NCBI GenBank assembly: GCA_003327425.1
Contig: QOQW01000015.1
Span: 62,001-126,000 of the forward strand
DNA: 64,000 nt
Direction of reading: 5' to 3'
Origin: Candidatus Ozemibacter sibiricus
GTDB taxonomy: Bacteria > Muiribacteriota > Ozemobacteria > Ozemobacterales > Ozemobacteraceae
Of this stretch, positions 52,527-61,597 are shown in pieces; the stretch's first letter is position 1, and each line of letters begins with the position of its first letter. The position numbers were made by a program, and so were the translations under genes. Under the pieces are notes generated by a model. It was not told the DNA's origin. It worked only from the letters and a program-made list of their open reading frames with translations, and did not search any database.

Positions 52527-52557
52527 CCGACACTTCCCGTCCGGCTCCGGTAGGTAT
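52527..52557 (+). promoter_or_regulatory. Phage bipartite promoter site 7
   Basis: CCGACA (52527-52532), 18 bases ending CTCCGG, TAGGTAT (52551-52557), 38 bases before the TTG at 52595. It starts the tail operon. Confidence 0.78.
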
Positions 52558-52594
52558 CCAGCGGAAACGTTCGCTTGAACCGGAGGAACCGGAA

Positions 52595-53143
52595 TTGGAA
52601 ACCGTTCGCACAGTCGTTGAAAGCCTGATCCGCCTGATCAAGGCGGAGATCGACCCGGACGCGGTGCTCGTCGCCGCGGACGACGTCTTCGAGGTGCCGA
52701 ACGTCCCGAGCCTGATCCTGCAGGGACCGACGCTGGCGGAAAACGGCGACCGCCGCACCATGGCCCACATAGTGGAGAAGGATGTCCCGAACCTCGTTTA
52801 TGAACAGTGTCGGCATCCCCGGCTCTACCACCTCGACTTCGACGTCATCGTCACCGCCGGCCATGAAGGCGATCTGCTGGACCTCCAGGAACGGGTGGCC
52901 CGTTTCTATCAACTCCACCCGGTCCTGGCCGTGGAAGACCGAGGCTTCCTCAACCTGACGGAGATCGTCCCCTTGGGCGGGTTGCGAAGGGTGAACCTGT
53001 CCAACCTGCGCCAGAGCAGCGGCCGCTGCCGGATCGAGGACTGCCCGGTTTACGACGGCCTCGTCGAAACGGGCCCGCTCATCAAAGACCGCCGGTTCGA
53101 GTTCCGGGACGGCGTCGAGGAGGATCGGCTCCATACCCCATGA
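52595..53143 (+). CDS. Tail terminator-like protein
   Basis: A 182-aa protein starting at TTG, with GGAGG eight bases upstream; no ATG or GTG gives a better start. The mixed alpha/beta sequence (VVESLIRLIKAEIDPDAVLV, LYHLDFDVIVTAGHEGDLLD, RVARFYQLHPVLAVEDRGFL) fits tail-terminator proteins, which cap contractile tails. This is the first gene of the tail operon. Family assignment is by pattern and position. Confidence 0.58.
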   Translation: METVRTVVESLIRLIKAEIDPDAVLVAADDVFEVPNVPSLILQGPTLAENGDRRTMAHIVEKDVPNLVYEQCRHPRLYHLDFDVIVTAGHEGDLLDLQERVARFYQLHPVLAVEDRGFLNLTEIVPLGGLRRVNLSNLRQSSGRCRIEDCPVYDGLVETGPLIKDRRFEFRDGVEEDRLHTP

Positions 53144-53160
53144 AACAAGGAGGAACTACA

Positions 53161-53430
53161 GTGATCGAGATCAAAAATCTTCTGTTCCAACCGCTCACGT
53201 TCCACCTCGCGGGAAGCGGCCGGGGACTTCATCTGAATCCCCGCGAGCGCAGAACGCTGGGAGAGGACGACATTTCCCCCGAGATCGATGCCGCGGCAAA
53301 GCGGGGCTTCGTGTCGCTGACGCCGGCGACGCCGACCGTTCCCGAACCCGAGACGGCGCGGGAAGAGCCGGTCGAGACCGAGACGGAAAACACCGGCGCA
53401 AACGGCGGCAAACGTCGGAAACGGAGGTAA
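53161..53430 (+). CDS. Small tail-operon protein
   Basis: An 89-aa protein starting at GTG after AAGGAGG. The first 45 residues (IEIKNLLFQPLTFHLAGSGR GLHL) form a short beta domain also seen in tail sheath operons; the remainder is Pro/Glu-rich and ends in a basic GGKRRKRR. It precedes the sheath gene by three bases. Role unknown. Confidence 0.55.
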   Translation: MIEIKNLLFQPLTFHLAGSGRGLHLNPRERRTLGEDDISPEIDAAAKRGFVSLTPATPTVPEPETAREEPVETETENTGANGGKRRKRR

Positions 53431-53433
53431 CCC

Positions 53434-55290
53434 ATGGGCACGTATCTTTCACCGGGCATCTATACTCGCGAAGTCGACTTCAGCTTTTACGTCAAGCAGA
53501 TATCCACCTCCTCCTGCGGCATGGTAGGTGTGGCCGAACGCGGCCCTATCAACAAGCCCGTTCTGGTCACGAGCTGGGAGCAGTTCATCAACAAGTTCGG
53601 CTCCTACCTGCAGGCCGGATACCTCGCCTACGCCGCAAGGGCGTTCTTCGACAACGGCGGCTCCGTCCTTTTCGTGAACCGCATCGCTCATCTGACCGAC
53701 CCCACGGATCGGAACACCCTGACCGCCGTGAAGGCGCAAGCCGTCCTCAAGGACCGGCGCGCGGCGACGGCGTCACTTGTAACCGGCACCGTCGGCACGG
53801 ATCGCATCGCGTGGCGGGCGATTCAGCCGGGGGCCGCGGGAAACGCCGTCTCCGTCGAACTCGTCGTTTCGGGAAACGATACGCCGCTCTCCGTCGAGGT
53901 CTTGGGACAAGCAATCACCGTCAACCTAGCGACCGACGGCGCGGGCGATCCGGTATCCACAGCGGACCAAGTGGTCGCGGCGGTCGTTGGGTCTCCGGAG
54001 GCCTCCGCGCGGGTAACTGCGGAAACGCAGGACGCGGGCATCGTCCAAGCCGCAGCCTCGGCAAACCTGTCCGGAGGACAAAACGCCCTGGACACGCTCA
54101 AGGTGCGGGCGGCCGACGAAGGAATCTGGGGTGAGCGGCTCTCCGTTCAGGTCGAAGACGGTTCTCTCGATCCGACCGGCGCGTTCAACCTGGTGGTCCG
54201 CCACAAGGGTGAGGTCGTTGAGGTCTTCAAGGACCTCTCGATGGACGAAGCGGCTCCGAACCATGTCGAGCTTGTCGTCAACGAACGGTCGGATTTCATC
54301 ACCGTCGAGGACCTTGGAACCGCATCCGGCCTTCCGTTGGACCGGCCGGTGATCGGGGTGTTCGACCTTTCGGGAGGAGACGACGGTCTTACCGGGCTCG
54401 ACGATGCCGACTACTCCGGCGATCCCTCCCAGCACACAGGCTTCTACGCCTTCGACGAGATCGACGCGCTGAATCTGGTCATGGCTCCGGGCGTCACGAC
54501 CGCCGAGGTGATCCATGCCGGCATCACCTACGCGGAAAACCGCCAGGACCTCATGTTTCTCGCCGAAGCGCCCATTCACCTCGAACCCCTGGAAGCGGTG
54601 GATTTCCGCAAGGGTCAGGGGATGTATTCCCACGGGGCCTTCAACTCGTCTTATGCCGCTCTCTACTATCCCTGGATCGAGATCAACGACCCGGTGACCG
54701 GCAAGCGCAAGCTCGTTCCGCCCAGCGGAGCCGTGGCCGGGTGCTACGCCCGCAGCGACAAGAAGACCCACGTCTGGTACGCGCCCGCGGGCATCGACCG
54801 CGGCCGGGTCTTCAACGCCTTGTCCCTGGGCTACAAGACCAGCCGGGGCGAGCGGGACGTCCTCTATCCCGAAGGTGTCAACGTGATCGCTTCCTTCCCC
54901 GACAGCGGCATCAACATCTGGGGGCAGAAAACCCTGCAAAGCCAGCCCTCGGCCCTCGACCGAGTCAACGTGCGGCGGCTGATGATGTTCATCGAGGAAG
55001 CCATCGCCGAATCCTCGCGCTTCGTGGTCTTCGAACCCAACAACCCGCAGACCTGGCGGGCGCTGATCCGGTTGATCAACCCCTTCATGCAGGACATCAA
55101 GGACAAGGGCGGTCTCTACGACTTCGCCGTCCAGTGCGACGAGGAGACCAACACCCCGGCTGTGATCGACCGCAACGAACTCGTGGCGCGCGTCTTCGTC
55201 AAGCCGACCAAAACGGCGGAATTCATCGAGCTCAACTTCGTGCTCACCGCCACGGGGGCAGATTTCAAAGAGATATTCAAGACCGGGTAA
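53434..55290 (+). CDS. Contractile tail sheath protein
   Basis: A 618-aa sheath subunit. The N-terminus YLSPGIYTREVDFSF and VGVAERGPINKPVLVTSWEQ are characteristic, as is the C-terminal core (DRVNVRRLMMFIEEAIAESS, VFEPNNPQTWRALIRLINPF, ELNFVLTATG). The middle (about 95-330) is an inserted beta-rich region that probably forms surface domains. Presence of a sheath establishes a contractile (myovirus-type) tail. It is followed closely by the tube gene. Confidence 0.93.
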   Translation: MGTYLSPGIYTREVDFSFYVKQISTSSCGMVGVAERGPINKPVLVTSWEQFINKFGSYLQAGYLAYAARAFFDNGGSVLFVNRIAHLTDPTDRNTLTAVKAQAVLKDRRAATASLVTGTVGTDRIAWRAIQPGAAGNAVSVELVVSGNDTPLSVEVLGQAITVNLATDGAGDPVSTADQVVAAVVGSPEASARVTAETQDAGIVQAAASANLSGGQNALDTLKVRAADEGIWGERLSVQVEDGSLDPTGAFNLVVRHKGEVVEVFKDLSMDEAAPNHVELVVNERSDFITVEDLGTASGLPLDRPVIGVFDLSGGDDGLTGLDDADYSGDPSQHTGFYAFDEIDALNLVMAPGVTTAEVIHAGITYAENRQDLMFLAEAPIHLEPLEAVDFRKGQGMYSHGAFNSSYAALYYPWIEINDPVTGKRKLVPPSGAVAGCYARSDKKTHVWYAPAGIDRGRVFNALSLGYKTSRGERDVLYPEGVNVIASFPDSGINIWGQKTLQSQPSALDRVNVRRLMMFIEEAIAESSRFVVFEPNNPQTWRALIRLINPFMQDIKDKGGLYDFAVQCDEETNTPAVIDRNELVARVFVKPTKTAEFIELNFVLTATGADFKEIFKTG

Positions 55291-55301
55291 GGAGGTAAGT
55301 C

Positions 55302-55763
55302 ATGCGCAGCGGCAACATGCCCAAGAGTCTGTATCAGAACTGGCAATTCGCCGTCGAGGTGAACGGTTTCGACGTGGCGCTCTTCAAGAAGGGCCAGGAA
55401 CCCAAGACCGAGTTCGAGGAGGTGGCCTTCGCTCCCGCCGGTTCCATGTTCGACCAGAAGGTGGCCGGACGGGTCAAGTTCGAGGACATCACCTTGGAGA
55501 AAGGGATTCTCCAGGACGGTTCCGACGAGGCCGCCAGGGAGTGGATCAAGAAACAGGTGGACGTCAACGCCGTGGTCGGCGGCCTGCCCAACGACTACAT
55601 GCGCGATATCGACCTCGTCCGCTACGACCGAACCGGCAACGAAACGCGACGATGGACTCTGCACGGCGCGTGGATCAAGGTCCTGGAGTATGACGAACTC
55701 GAGGGCGCGAACACGGACAACACCATCGAGAAGCTCAGCATTTGCTTCCAGTATTGGACCTGA
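55302..55763 (+). CDS. Tail tube protein (gp19-like)
   Basis: A 153-aa protein with the gp19/Hcp-like pattern: NWQFAVEVNGFDVALFKKGQ at the N-terminus, a central FEDITLEKGILQDG and the C-terminal WTLHGAWIKVLEYDELEGA. Such proteins stack as hexameric rings inside the sheath. Start follows AAGGAGG. It lies 11 bases after the sheath gene. Confidence 0.88.
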   Translation: MRSGNMPKSLYQNWQFAVEVNGFDVALFKKGQEPKTEFEEVAFAPAGSMFDQKVAGRVKFEDITLEKGILQDGSDEAAREWIKKQVDVNAVVGGLPNDYMRDIDLVRYDRTGNETRRWTLHGAWIKVLEYDELEGANTDNTIEKLSICFQYWT

Positions 55764-55779
55764 TCCGAGGAGGTAAATC

Positions 55780-56457
55780 ATGCACACCTTTGAACTGCCG
55801 AGCGGCATCGAGATCGAGCTCCGGGAGATGACCGGGGCCGAGGAGGAACTGCTCACCAACCAGCGTCTCATCCGCACCGGCGACGCCGTGAATCAGGCGC
55901 TCAAGAACTGCATCGTGCGGCTGGGGGACAACGACGAGCCGACGGTCAAGGATGTGCTGGACCTCCTCTCCGGGGACCGGCTGTTCATTCTGGTGCGCCT
56001 TCGTCAGATCTCGCTCGGCGACGAGGTCGAGCTGGAACTGACCTGCCCGAACACCGCCTGCCGGGCGTCAAACGCCGTGACGGTCAACCTGGACGAACTG
56101 GAGGTCACGCCTTACGGAGAGGAACGGGAGTTCGCGTTCACGCTGCCCGGTTCCGGAGGCAAGGTCCGGTTCGGTTACTTGGACGGCCACAAGGAGAAAC
56201 GCCTGGCCGCACTCAAAGAGCCTTCCATCTCCTCGGCCATGTTGATCCGAATCATCGACGTGGACGGCGCGCCGCCGACCAAAAAGATCATGAACGATAT
56301 GTCGATGCGGGACCGCGGCGCCCTCCGGCAGGAGATGCTGAGGGTGGACGCGGGAATCGACACGACAGTGGAGACCGATTGCCAATCGTGCGGGACACGC
56401 ATCCGCACCCGGCTGGAGGCGGAACCGGGTTTTTTGTTTCCCGGAGTTCGCTTGTAA
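55780..56457 (+). CDS. Tail assembly chaperone, short form
   Basis: A 225-aa product of the tail-chaperone gene. It has LPSGIEIELREMTGAEEELL at the N-terminus and two CxxC-like pairs (CPNTAC near residue 88, CQSCG near 201) that may bind zinc. The gene lies between tube and tape measure genes, where phages usually encode paired chaperones through a -1 frameshift. The short form ends normally at TAA 56455-56457. Confidence 0.75.
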   Translation: MHTFELPSGIEIELREMTGAEEELLTNQRLIRTGDAVNQALKNCIVRLGDNDEPTVKDVLDLLSGDRLFILVRLRQISLGDEVELELTCPNTACRASNAVTVNLDELEVTPYGEEREFAFTLPGSGGKVRFGYLDGHKEKRLAALKEPSISSAMLIRIIDVDGAPPTKKIMNDMSMRDRGALRQEMLRVDAGIDTTVETDCQSCGTRIRTRLEAEPGFLFPGVRL

Positions 56458-56606
56458 GGGACGCGTTTTTCCTCGCCTACGGCGGGCTCCACTGGAGTTT
56501 CTCGGAAACACGGGCGCTGCCGCTCTCGGTCCGCCGCGAATTCGTGGAGGCCCTGGAGCGGCAGCTTGCTTTTGAGCGTGAAGAAATGGAGCGCAGGCGC
56601 ACATGA
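55780..56606 (+). CDS. Tail assembly chaperone, -1 frameshift form
   Basis: A slippery heptamer T TTT TTG in the correct codon phase (56430-56436) allows a -1 shift from the short form into a second frame that continues with VSRSSLVRDAFFLAYGGLHW and ends at TGA 56604-56606, giving about 275 aa. The joined coding path is 55780-56436 then 56436-56606. The extension overlaps the tape measure start (ATGA). This is the gpG/gpGT arrangement, in which the long form recruits tape measure protein. Confidence 0.78.
56430..56436 (+). other. -1 ribosomal frameshift site T TTT TTG
   Basis: Canonical X XXY YYZ heptamer in phase with the 55780 frame, seven codons before its stop codon. Confidence 0.8.
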
Positions 56607-59600
56607 ACGGAGATCTCGGACTCGGCGTCATCGTCTCGATGAAGGACGCGTTCTCGCAGAACGCGGCCCGGGTCCAGTCGTCCATGCAGTCCCTGGACGC
56701 GACGGTGGCTGCCTCCAGCGAGCGCATGACGCGCAACCTCGACCGCATCCAGAAGGGCACCATGATGATCGGCGCGGGGCTGGCGCTCATGGCCGTGCCC
56801 GTCGGACTCATCGCCTCCACCGCCGCGACGCAGAAAGCCCTGGGCGAAATGGCGTCGCTCGGCACCAAGGACCTGCGCGCTCTCGAAGACGCCGCCGAGA
56901 GCTTCACCAATACCTGGGCCGGATACAGCAAGGCTGAATTCATCGGCGCGGCCTACGACGTAAAGTCGGCGTTGTCGAGCCTCTCCGACGAAGCCGTGGG
57001 CACCTTCTCCGCCATGGCCGCGCTCACCGCCAAGGCCACCAAGGCCAGCATCCAGGAGATGGTCGGCACCTTCACCACCGGGTACGGCATCTTCAAGCCG
57101 ATCATGTCGGGCATGACCGATATGGAATGGGCCAAGGCTTTCTCCGGAGCCATGGCTCAGACCGTAGCGTCCTTCAAGACCACCGGGGCGCAGATGGCTG
57201 AAGCCGTCAAAAACATCGGCGCGGTCGCCGCCGCTTCCAACATCCCGCTGCAGGAACAGCTTGCCATTCTCGGGCAACTGCAGACGACAATGCCCGGTTC
57301 GGAAGCCGGAACACTCTACAAGGCTTTCATCATGAAGGCGGCCGAGGCCGGTGAACAATTGGGATTGTCCTTCGTGGATTCCACAGGAAGGCTCAAAGGG
57401 GTCATCCCCATTCTTCAAGAGATCAAGTCGCGCTTTCCGGACCTTACCCAGGCCGCCGCGCAGGTCCAGATCAAGAAGGCCTTCGGCTCCGATGAGGCGG
57501 TGAAGTTCCTGCTCCAGATGTCCCAGGGAATGGAGTCCCTGGAGGGCAACATCCGCACCATCGAACAGGCGATGAAGAGCGGCACCGCCGTCACCGAGGA
57601 AATGGCGCGGGCCATGAACATGGATATCGGCAGTCAGTTTCAGCTTTTGCGCCAGCAGGTCGGAAACCTCGCTGAAATCCTCGGCCGCACGCTTCTGCCG
57701 GTGGTGACTCCGGTTATCCAGGGGATATCGAAAGCCGTCCTGTTCTTCCAGAAGCTCGCACGTTCGATGCCGGGGTTGACCAGAGTCCTCTTGACCTTGT
57801 CCATCGCCCTGGGTGCCGTGCTGGTCGTCGTCGGGGGAGTCATCGCCGCGGCCGGGACCATCGGCCTCATGCTCCCCGCCATCAAGGCGGGGCTTGCCGC
57901 CATGGGCGCGGCAATCGCCGGTGTGGGAAGCACGTTCGCGGCATATTTCCTTCCGGTGGTCGCGATCATCGGCGGTGTGGTGCTCGCCGTTTATCTCCTC
58001 AAGCGGGCTTGGGAGACCAACTTCGCCGGCATCAGGGACACCATCCTCGGCGCATGGGAAAAGGTGCAACTCGTATTCCAGGGAATCCGGGCGCTCGTCA
58101 CCTCGCTCTCCGGCGGAGCCGGAACCATGTCGGCCGACCTGGCCCAGAAGCTCGAACAGGCCGGACTGATGGGACTGGTGGTCACGGTCTTCCGCATCTA
58201 CTACCGGGTGCGCCAGTTTCTGACCGGCTTGTGGGAGGCATTCTCCGACGCGTTCGGAAAGATCAGGGCGATTCTCGAACCCGCGGTCCGGGCGCTCATG
58301 CAGGCTTACGACATGCTGTACAAAGCGATCTTCTCGGTCCTTGAAATCTTCGGCTTGGCGGCCTCTTCCGCCGATGCCTCCTCCTATCGGAGTCTCGGCG
58401 AGACACTCGGCACGGTGCTCGGTGTGATCGCCAAGGTCGGCGCGTATCTCCTTAAGTTCGTCATCTACAACCTGGCGGCCGTCATCACGGTGGTGGCTTG
58501 GGTGGTGCGCGCGGTCGTCTGGCTCGGCAAGACCATCGTCACCACTTTCATCGAGGCGGGGAAGTTCATCTACAAGTTCTTTCTGCCGGTCCGGCTTTTG
58601 GTCGAGGCGCTCCGCATGGCGGCCCGCGTCGTTTACGCGGTTTGGCAGGTACTCACCGGTGACCTCTCCGTGCTCGACGGCCTCAAGGCCGTCGGCGGCG
58701 CGGTCTTCGATTTCCTGGCCACGCCGTTCTGTTGGGCCCGGGACGTGATCGTCGGCGTCTGGGATTTCATCAAGGGACTTTTCTCCGCCGTCGGAAGTTT
58801 TTTCGCTTCCGCGGCATCGGCTTTGGCTGCAGCCTTCATGAACCTGCCTCTGGTCCGGACGCTGGCCGATGTCTTCAGCGCGGTGCGGGGATTCTTATCC
58901 GGCGACATGACTTTCTTCGAGGCGGGCAAGGCGATTCTCGTATCCGTCGGAAAAGGCATCTGGTCGGCGGTCACCTATCCGTTCGAGATGCTCAAGAAGG
59001 CTCTCGGGTGGCTCCGCAGACTGCTGCCTTTTTCAGACGCGGAGACCGGTCCGTTGTCGGACCTCACCGCTTCCGGCGCAGCCGTTCTCAAAACACTGGC
59101 CAAGGGAATGCTCGGCGTCCTCTCCCTGCCGGGCAAGGTGCTGGGCTTGGCGCTGCAAGGAATGCTGAACACGGTCCGCTGGGTATGGGACGGTTTGAAA
59201 AGCCTGGGAGGCGGCATCCTCTCCGCGGTCACCTGGCCGTTCAGGAAAGGAGCGGAGGCCGCGTCCGCCGTCTGGCGTACTGTCGGCACTGCGGCATCGA
59301 GCGCTTGGAACGGCATCACAACGCTCGGTCGTGGAGCTGCGGACGTGTTGGCCGCGCCCTTCAAATGGATGCAGTCCGCAGCCGGGACCGCCTGGAACGG
59401 CATCGCAAGCGCCGCAACCGGATTTTGGGGGAGCCTCGGGAACATCGGGAGCACGGCTTGGTCGCTCGTCAGCACGCCTTTTTCGTGGATCGCAGGTTCC
59501 GCGGGAGCGGCCTGGGACAAGGTCAAAACCTCCGCCGGTGCGGCCTGGGATGGAATCGCCAACCTTCTCCAAGGTGGATGGAACCGGATCGGTTCACTGT

Positions 59601-60508
59601 TCCAGTCGTCCTGGCCGCTTCTTTCCGCGCCCTTCGACTGGATCGCCGGAAGCGCCATCTCCGCCTGGAGCCGGATCACCGGCACGGCGTCGACGGCATG
59701 GGACACCATCAAGACCATGGCGCAGAGCGCCTGGGATTGGATCAAGGCCCCGTTCGAGGGGTTGGCATCGGCCGCATCGTCCGCATGGGAACAAGTAAAG
59801 ACCGCCGCATCGAGCGCCTTCGGGTCTCTGGCGTCCAGCGTGTCCTCGTTGGCGAACTCGGCGTTCGAGAGCGGCAGGGCGTTCATGATCGCGGTGGGTG
59901 ATGGCATCAAGTCCGCCGTGAGTGCGCCGTACCAGGCCGCCAAGTCGGCCCTTTCGTTCGTGCGGAATCTGCTGCCTTTCTCCGATGCCAAGGAAGGCCC
60001 GCTCGCGGACTTGACCCGAAGCGGCGCTGCGCTGATTCAGACCCTGGCCGGAGGTATCACCAAGGCCGCCTCAGCACCCGCCGAGGCCATGACCCGCGCA
60101 TTCGGGTTCATGACCGGGCTGACCGGCAAGATCGCCGCTCCCGCCATGCTGGCGGGAACCCTGGCGCTCACACCGGTCATGGCGGCGGAAGCACCGACGC
60201 TTGCCTCTTCCCTGGAAAGCACCGGAGCGGCGGTTCCGATGGAGCGACCAGCCGCCTCTCTCCCCACCGCTCAGGCCCGTCTTCTCGGCGAGACCAAAGG
60301 AGCGCTCGGTCCGGAGTCCGGCATGCCGTCCGCACCTCCGGGGGAGACGCTTCGCCCGGTGCTCGAATCCTTGCTGGCGAAGCTTCAGCAACTCGGCGAG
60401 CGGCCCATCGAGGTGTCGGTGACCACGCTGCTCGACGGACGGCAGGTGGCCCGTTCCGTGTACCGGGACCTGCGCGAGCGCAAGATCAAGAACTACGAGA
60501 CGCTGTGA
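56603..60508 (+). CDS. Tape measure protein
   Basis: A 1301-aa tail-length determinant. It has an N-terminal helical part with SSMQSLDATVAASSERMTRN, a phage tape-measure core (LGEMASLGTKDLRALEDAAE, VGTFTTGYGIFKPIMSGM), hydrophobic segments at about 390-475 (LTLSIALGAVLVVVGGVIAA, YFLPVVAIIGGVVLAVYLL) and a Trp-rich, Ala-rich region (about 870-1080, with units such as STAWSLVSTPFSWIAGSAGA). A 60-residue block containing LLPFSDA..GPL.DLT.SGAA occurs twice (about 776-838 and 1092-1152), an internal duplication. At about 1.5 angstrom per residue the tail would be near 195 nm, an estimate from the family rule. It overlaps the chaperone extension. Confidence 0.9.
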   Translation: MNGDLGLGVIVSMKDAFSQNAARVQSSMQSLDATVAASSERMTRNLDRIQKGTMMIGAGLALMAVPVGLIASTAATQKALGEMASLGTKDLRALEDAAESFTNTWAGYSKAEFIGAAYDVKSALSSLSDEAVGTFSAMAALTAKATKASIQEMVGTFTTGYGIFKPIMSGMTDMEWAKAFSGAMAQTVASFKTTGAQMAEAVKNIGAVAAASNIPLQEQLAILGQLQTTMPGSEAGTLYKAFIMKAAEAGEQLGLSFVDSTGRLKGVIPILQEIKSRFPDLTQAAAQVQIKKAFGSDEAVKFLLQMSQGMESLEGNIRTIEQAMKSGTAVTEEMARAMNMDIGSQFQLLRQQVGNLAEILGRTLLPVVTPVIQGISKAVLFFQKLARSMPGLTRVLLTLSIALGAVLVVVGGVIAAAGTIGLMLPAIKAGLAAMGAAIAGVGSTFAAYFLPVVAIIGGVVLAVYLLKRAWETNFAGIRDTILGAWEKVQLVFQGIRALVTSLSGGAGTMSADLAQKLEQAGLMGLVVTVFRIYYRVRQFLTGLWEAFSDAFGKIRAILEPAVRALMQAYDMLYKAIFSVLEIFGLAASSADASSYRSLGETLGTVLGVIAKVGAYLLKFVIYNLAAVITVVAWVVRAVVWLGKTIVTTFIEAGKFIYKFFLPVRLLVEALRMAARVVYAVWQVLTGDLSVLDGLKAVGGAVFDFLATPFCWARDVIVGVWDFIKGLFSAVGSFFASAASALAAAFMNLPLVRTLADVFSAVRGFLSGDMTFFEAGKAILVSVGKGIWSAVTYPFEMLKKALGWLRRLLPFSDAETGPLSDLTASGAAVLKTLAKGMLGVLSLPGKVLGLALQGMLNTVRWVWDGLKSLGGGILSAVTWPFRKGAEAASAVWRTVGTAASSAWNGITTLGRGAADVLAAPFKWMQSAAGTAWNGIASAATGFWGSLGNIGSTAWSLVSTPFSWIAGSAGAAWDKVKTSAGAAWDGIANLLQGGWNRIGSLFQSSWPLLSAPFDWIAGSAISAWSRITGTASTAWDTIKTMAQSAWDWIKAPFEGLASAASSAWEQVKTAASSAFGSLASSVSSLANSAFESGRAFMIAVGDGIKSAVSAPYQAAKSALSFVRNLLPFSDAKEGPLADLTRSGAALIQTLAGGITKAASAPAEAMTRAFGFMTGLTGKIAAPAMLAGTLALTPVMAAEAPTLASSLESTGAAVPMERPAASLPTAQARLLGETKGALGPESGMPSAPPGETLRPVLESLLAKLQQLGERPIEVSVTTLLDGRQVARSVYRDLRERKIKNYETL

Positions 60509-60515
60509 GGAACGC

Positions 60516-60827
60516 ATGAAACGGATATTCATTTGCAGCCGGTACGCCGGGGACGTTCCCCGGAACACGGCGACCGCCGAACGTCTCTGCCGGAAGGCGG
60601 TGGAACGCGGTTGCGCGCCCTTTGCGCCGCACCTTCTCTACACGCGCTTCCTCGATGACGGAAAGACCTCCGAACGCGAAGCGGGCATCGCCTGCGGCCT
60701 GACGTTCATGGAGAGCTGCGACGAGGTCTGGGTGTTCACCGGCGAAGGCCTTTCCGACGGCATGCGACGGGAAGTCGATCATGCCCGGCGTCTGGGCAAG
60801 CCCGTCATCGAGTTGGAGGTGATGTAG
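60516..60827 (+). CDS. DUF4406/DUF7768-like protein
   Basis: A 103-aa protein with the nucleoside 2-deoxyribosyltransferase-like fold: RIFICSRYAGDVPRNTATAE, ERLCRKAVERGCAPFAPHLL, CDEVWVFTGEGLSDGMRREV. It likely binds or modifies nucleotides. It sits between the tape measure and baseplate genes, an odd place for a metabolic gene, so it may be a moron. Its ATG follows GAGGAA closely. Confidence 0.7.
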   Translation: MKRIFICSRYAGDVPRNTATAERLCRKAVERGCAPFAPHLLYTRFLDDGKTSEREAGIACGLTFMESCDEVWVFTGEGLSDGMRREVDHARRLGKPVIELEVM

Positions 60828-60829
60828 CC

Positions 60830-61300
60830 GTGGCTTGGGACCGGAAAGAGATCACCGCGTACTTGGTGGACGTGGACACGGGCGACTACCTCGATTTTCA
60901 GTACAACCCGAACGACATCGTCGACGAGAAAAGCACGGCCTACGCGGCCATCAAGATTCCGGGCATGAGCCATCCCCGTTACCAGTACGTGGCCGGCGAG
61001 CCGCGCAAGATCGGCTTCAAGCTGGTCTTCTTCAAGGGGTCCGTAAAGGAGTCGGTGGACTGGCTGCGCTCGCTGCTCTATCCCGAACACGCCGGAACCA
61101 TGCTCAAGAACGCCCCGCACCGGGTGATCTTCATGTTCGGAGACCTCTACCCGGGCGTGCTTTGTGTCGTCCGCCAGGTGAAAGCCCGGTTCTTCCACAT
61201 GTTCGACCGGGACAACCTGCTGCCCCAGCACGCCGAAGTGGACGTGATGCTCGAGGAGTACATCGACCAGTCCGTGGACTATTCGGAGGTGCGCGGATGA
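60830..61300 (+). CDS. Baseplate/tail hub protein (LysM-less Afp7-like)
   Basis: A 156-aa protein starting at GTG. The opening ITAYLVDVDTGDYLDFQYNP with NDIVDEKSTAYAAIKIPGMS and QYVAGEPRKIGFKLVFFKGS is characteristic of contractile-tail proteins that link tube and hub (as in Afp7 or XkdP N-terminal parts). The LysM part is encoded separately in the next gene. It overlaps that gene by four bases. Confidence 0.7.
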   Translation: MAWDRKEITAYLVDVDTGDYLDFQYNPNDIVDEKSTAYAAIKIPGMSHPRYQYVAGEPRKIGFKLVFFKGSVKESVDWLRSLLYPEHAGTMLKNAPHRVIFMFGDLYPGVLCVVRQVKARFFHMFDRDNLLPQHAEVDVMLEEYIDQSVDYSEVRG

Positions 61301-61587
61301 TCGGACGTCGATCCAGATACGCGGCATCCATTCTCTACGCGTCGGGAGAAGGGGATTTCCTGGGCGCGCGTCCGGCCATCGAGAGCAAGCCCCGGCCCGA
61401 CGACCGGTTTCACACGGTGATCGAGGGGGACCGGGTCGATTTGCTGGCCCATCGCTATCTGGGACAGGCCGATCTCTGGTGGATCATCTGCGACTACAAC
61501 GACATTTTCTTTCCCATGGAACTGACGCCGGGGACCATCCTGCGCATCCCCTCGGCGGAACATACACTGATGAGACTGCTTGGCTGA
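61297..61587 (+). CDS. Tail protein X / LysM-like baseplate protein
   Basis: A 96-aa protein coupled to the previous gene. Residues about 35-90 form a LysM/gpX-like fold (FHTVIEGDRVDLLAHRYLGQ, ADLWWIICDYNDIFFPMELT, PGTILRIPS). GpX-type proteins sit at the tube-hub junction of contractile tails. The short length is normal for the family. Confidence 0.78.
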   Translation: MIGRRSRYAASILYASGEGDFLGARPAIESKPRPDDRFHTVIEGDRVDLLAHRYLGQADLWWIICDYNDIFFPMELTPGTILRIPSAEHTLMRLLG

Positions 61588-61597
61588 CATCGAGAGA

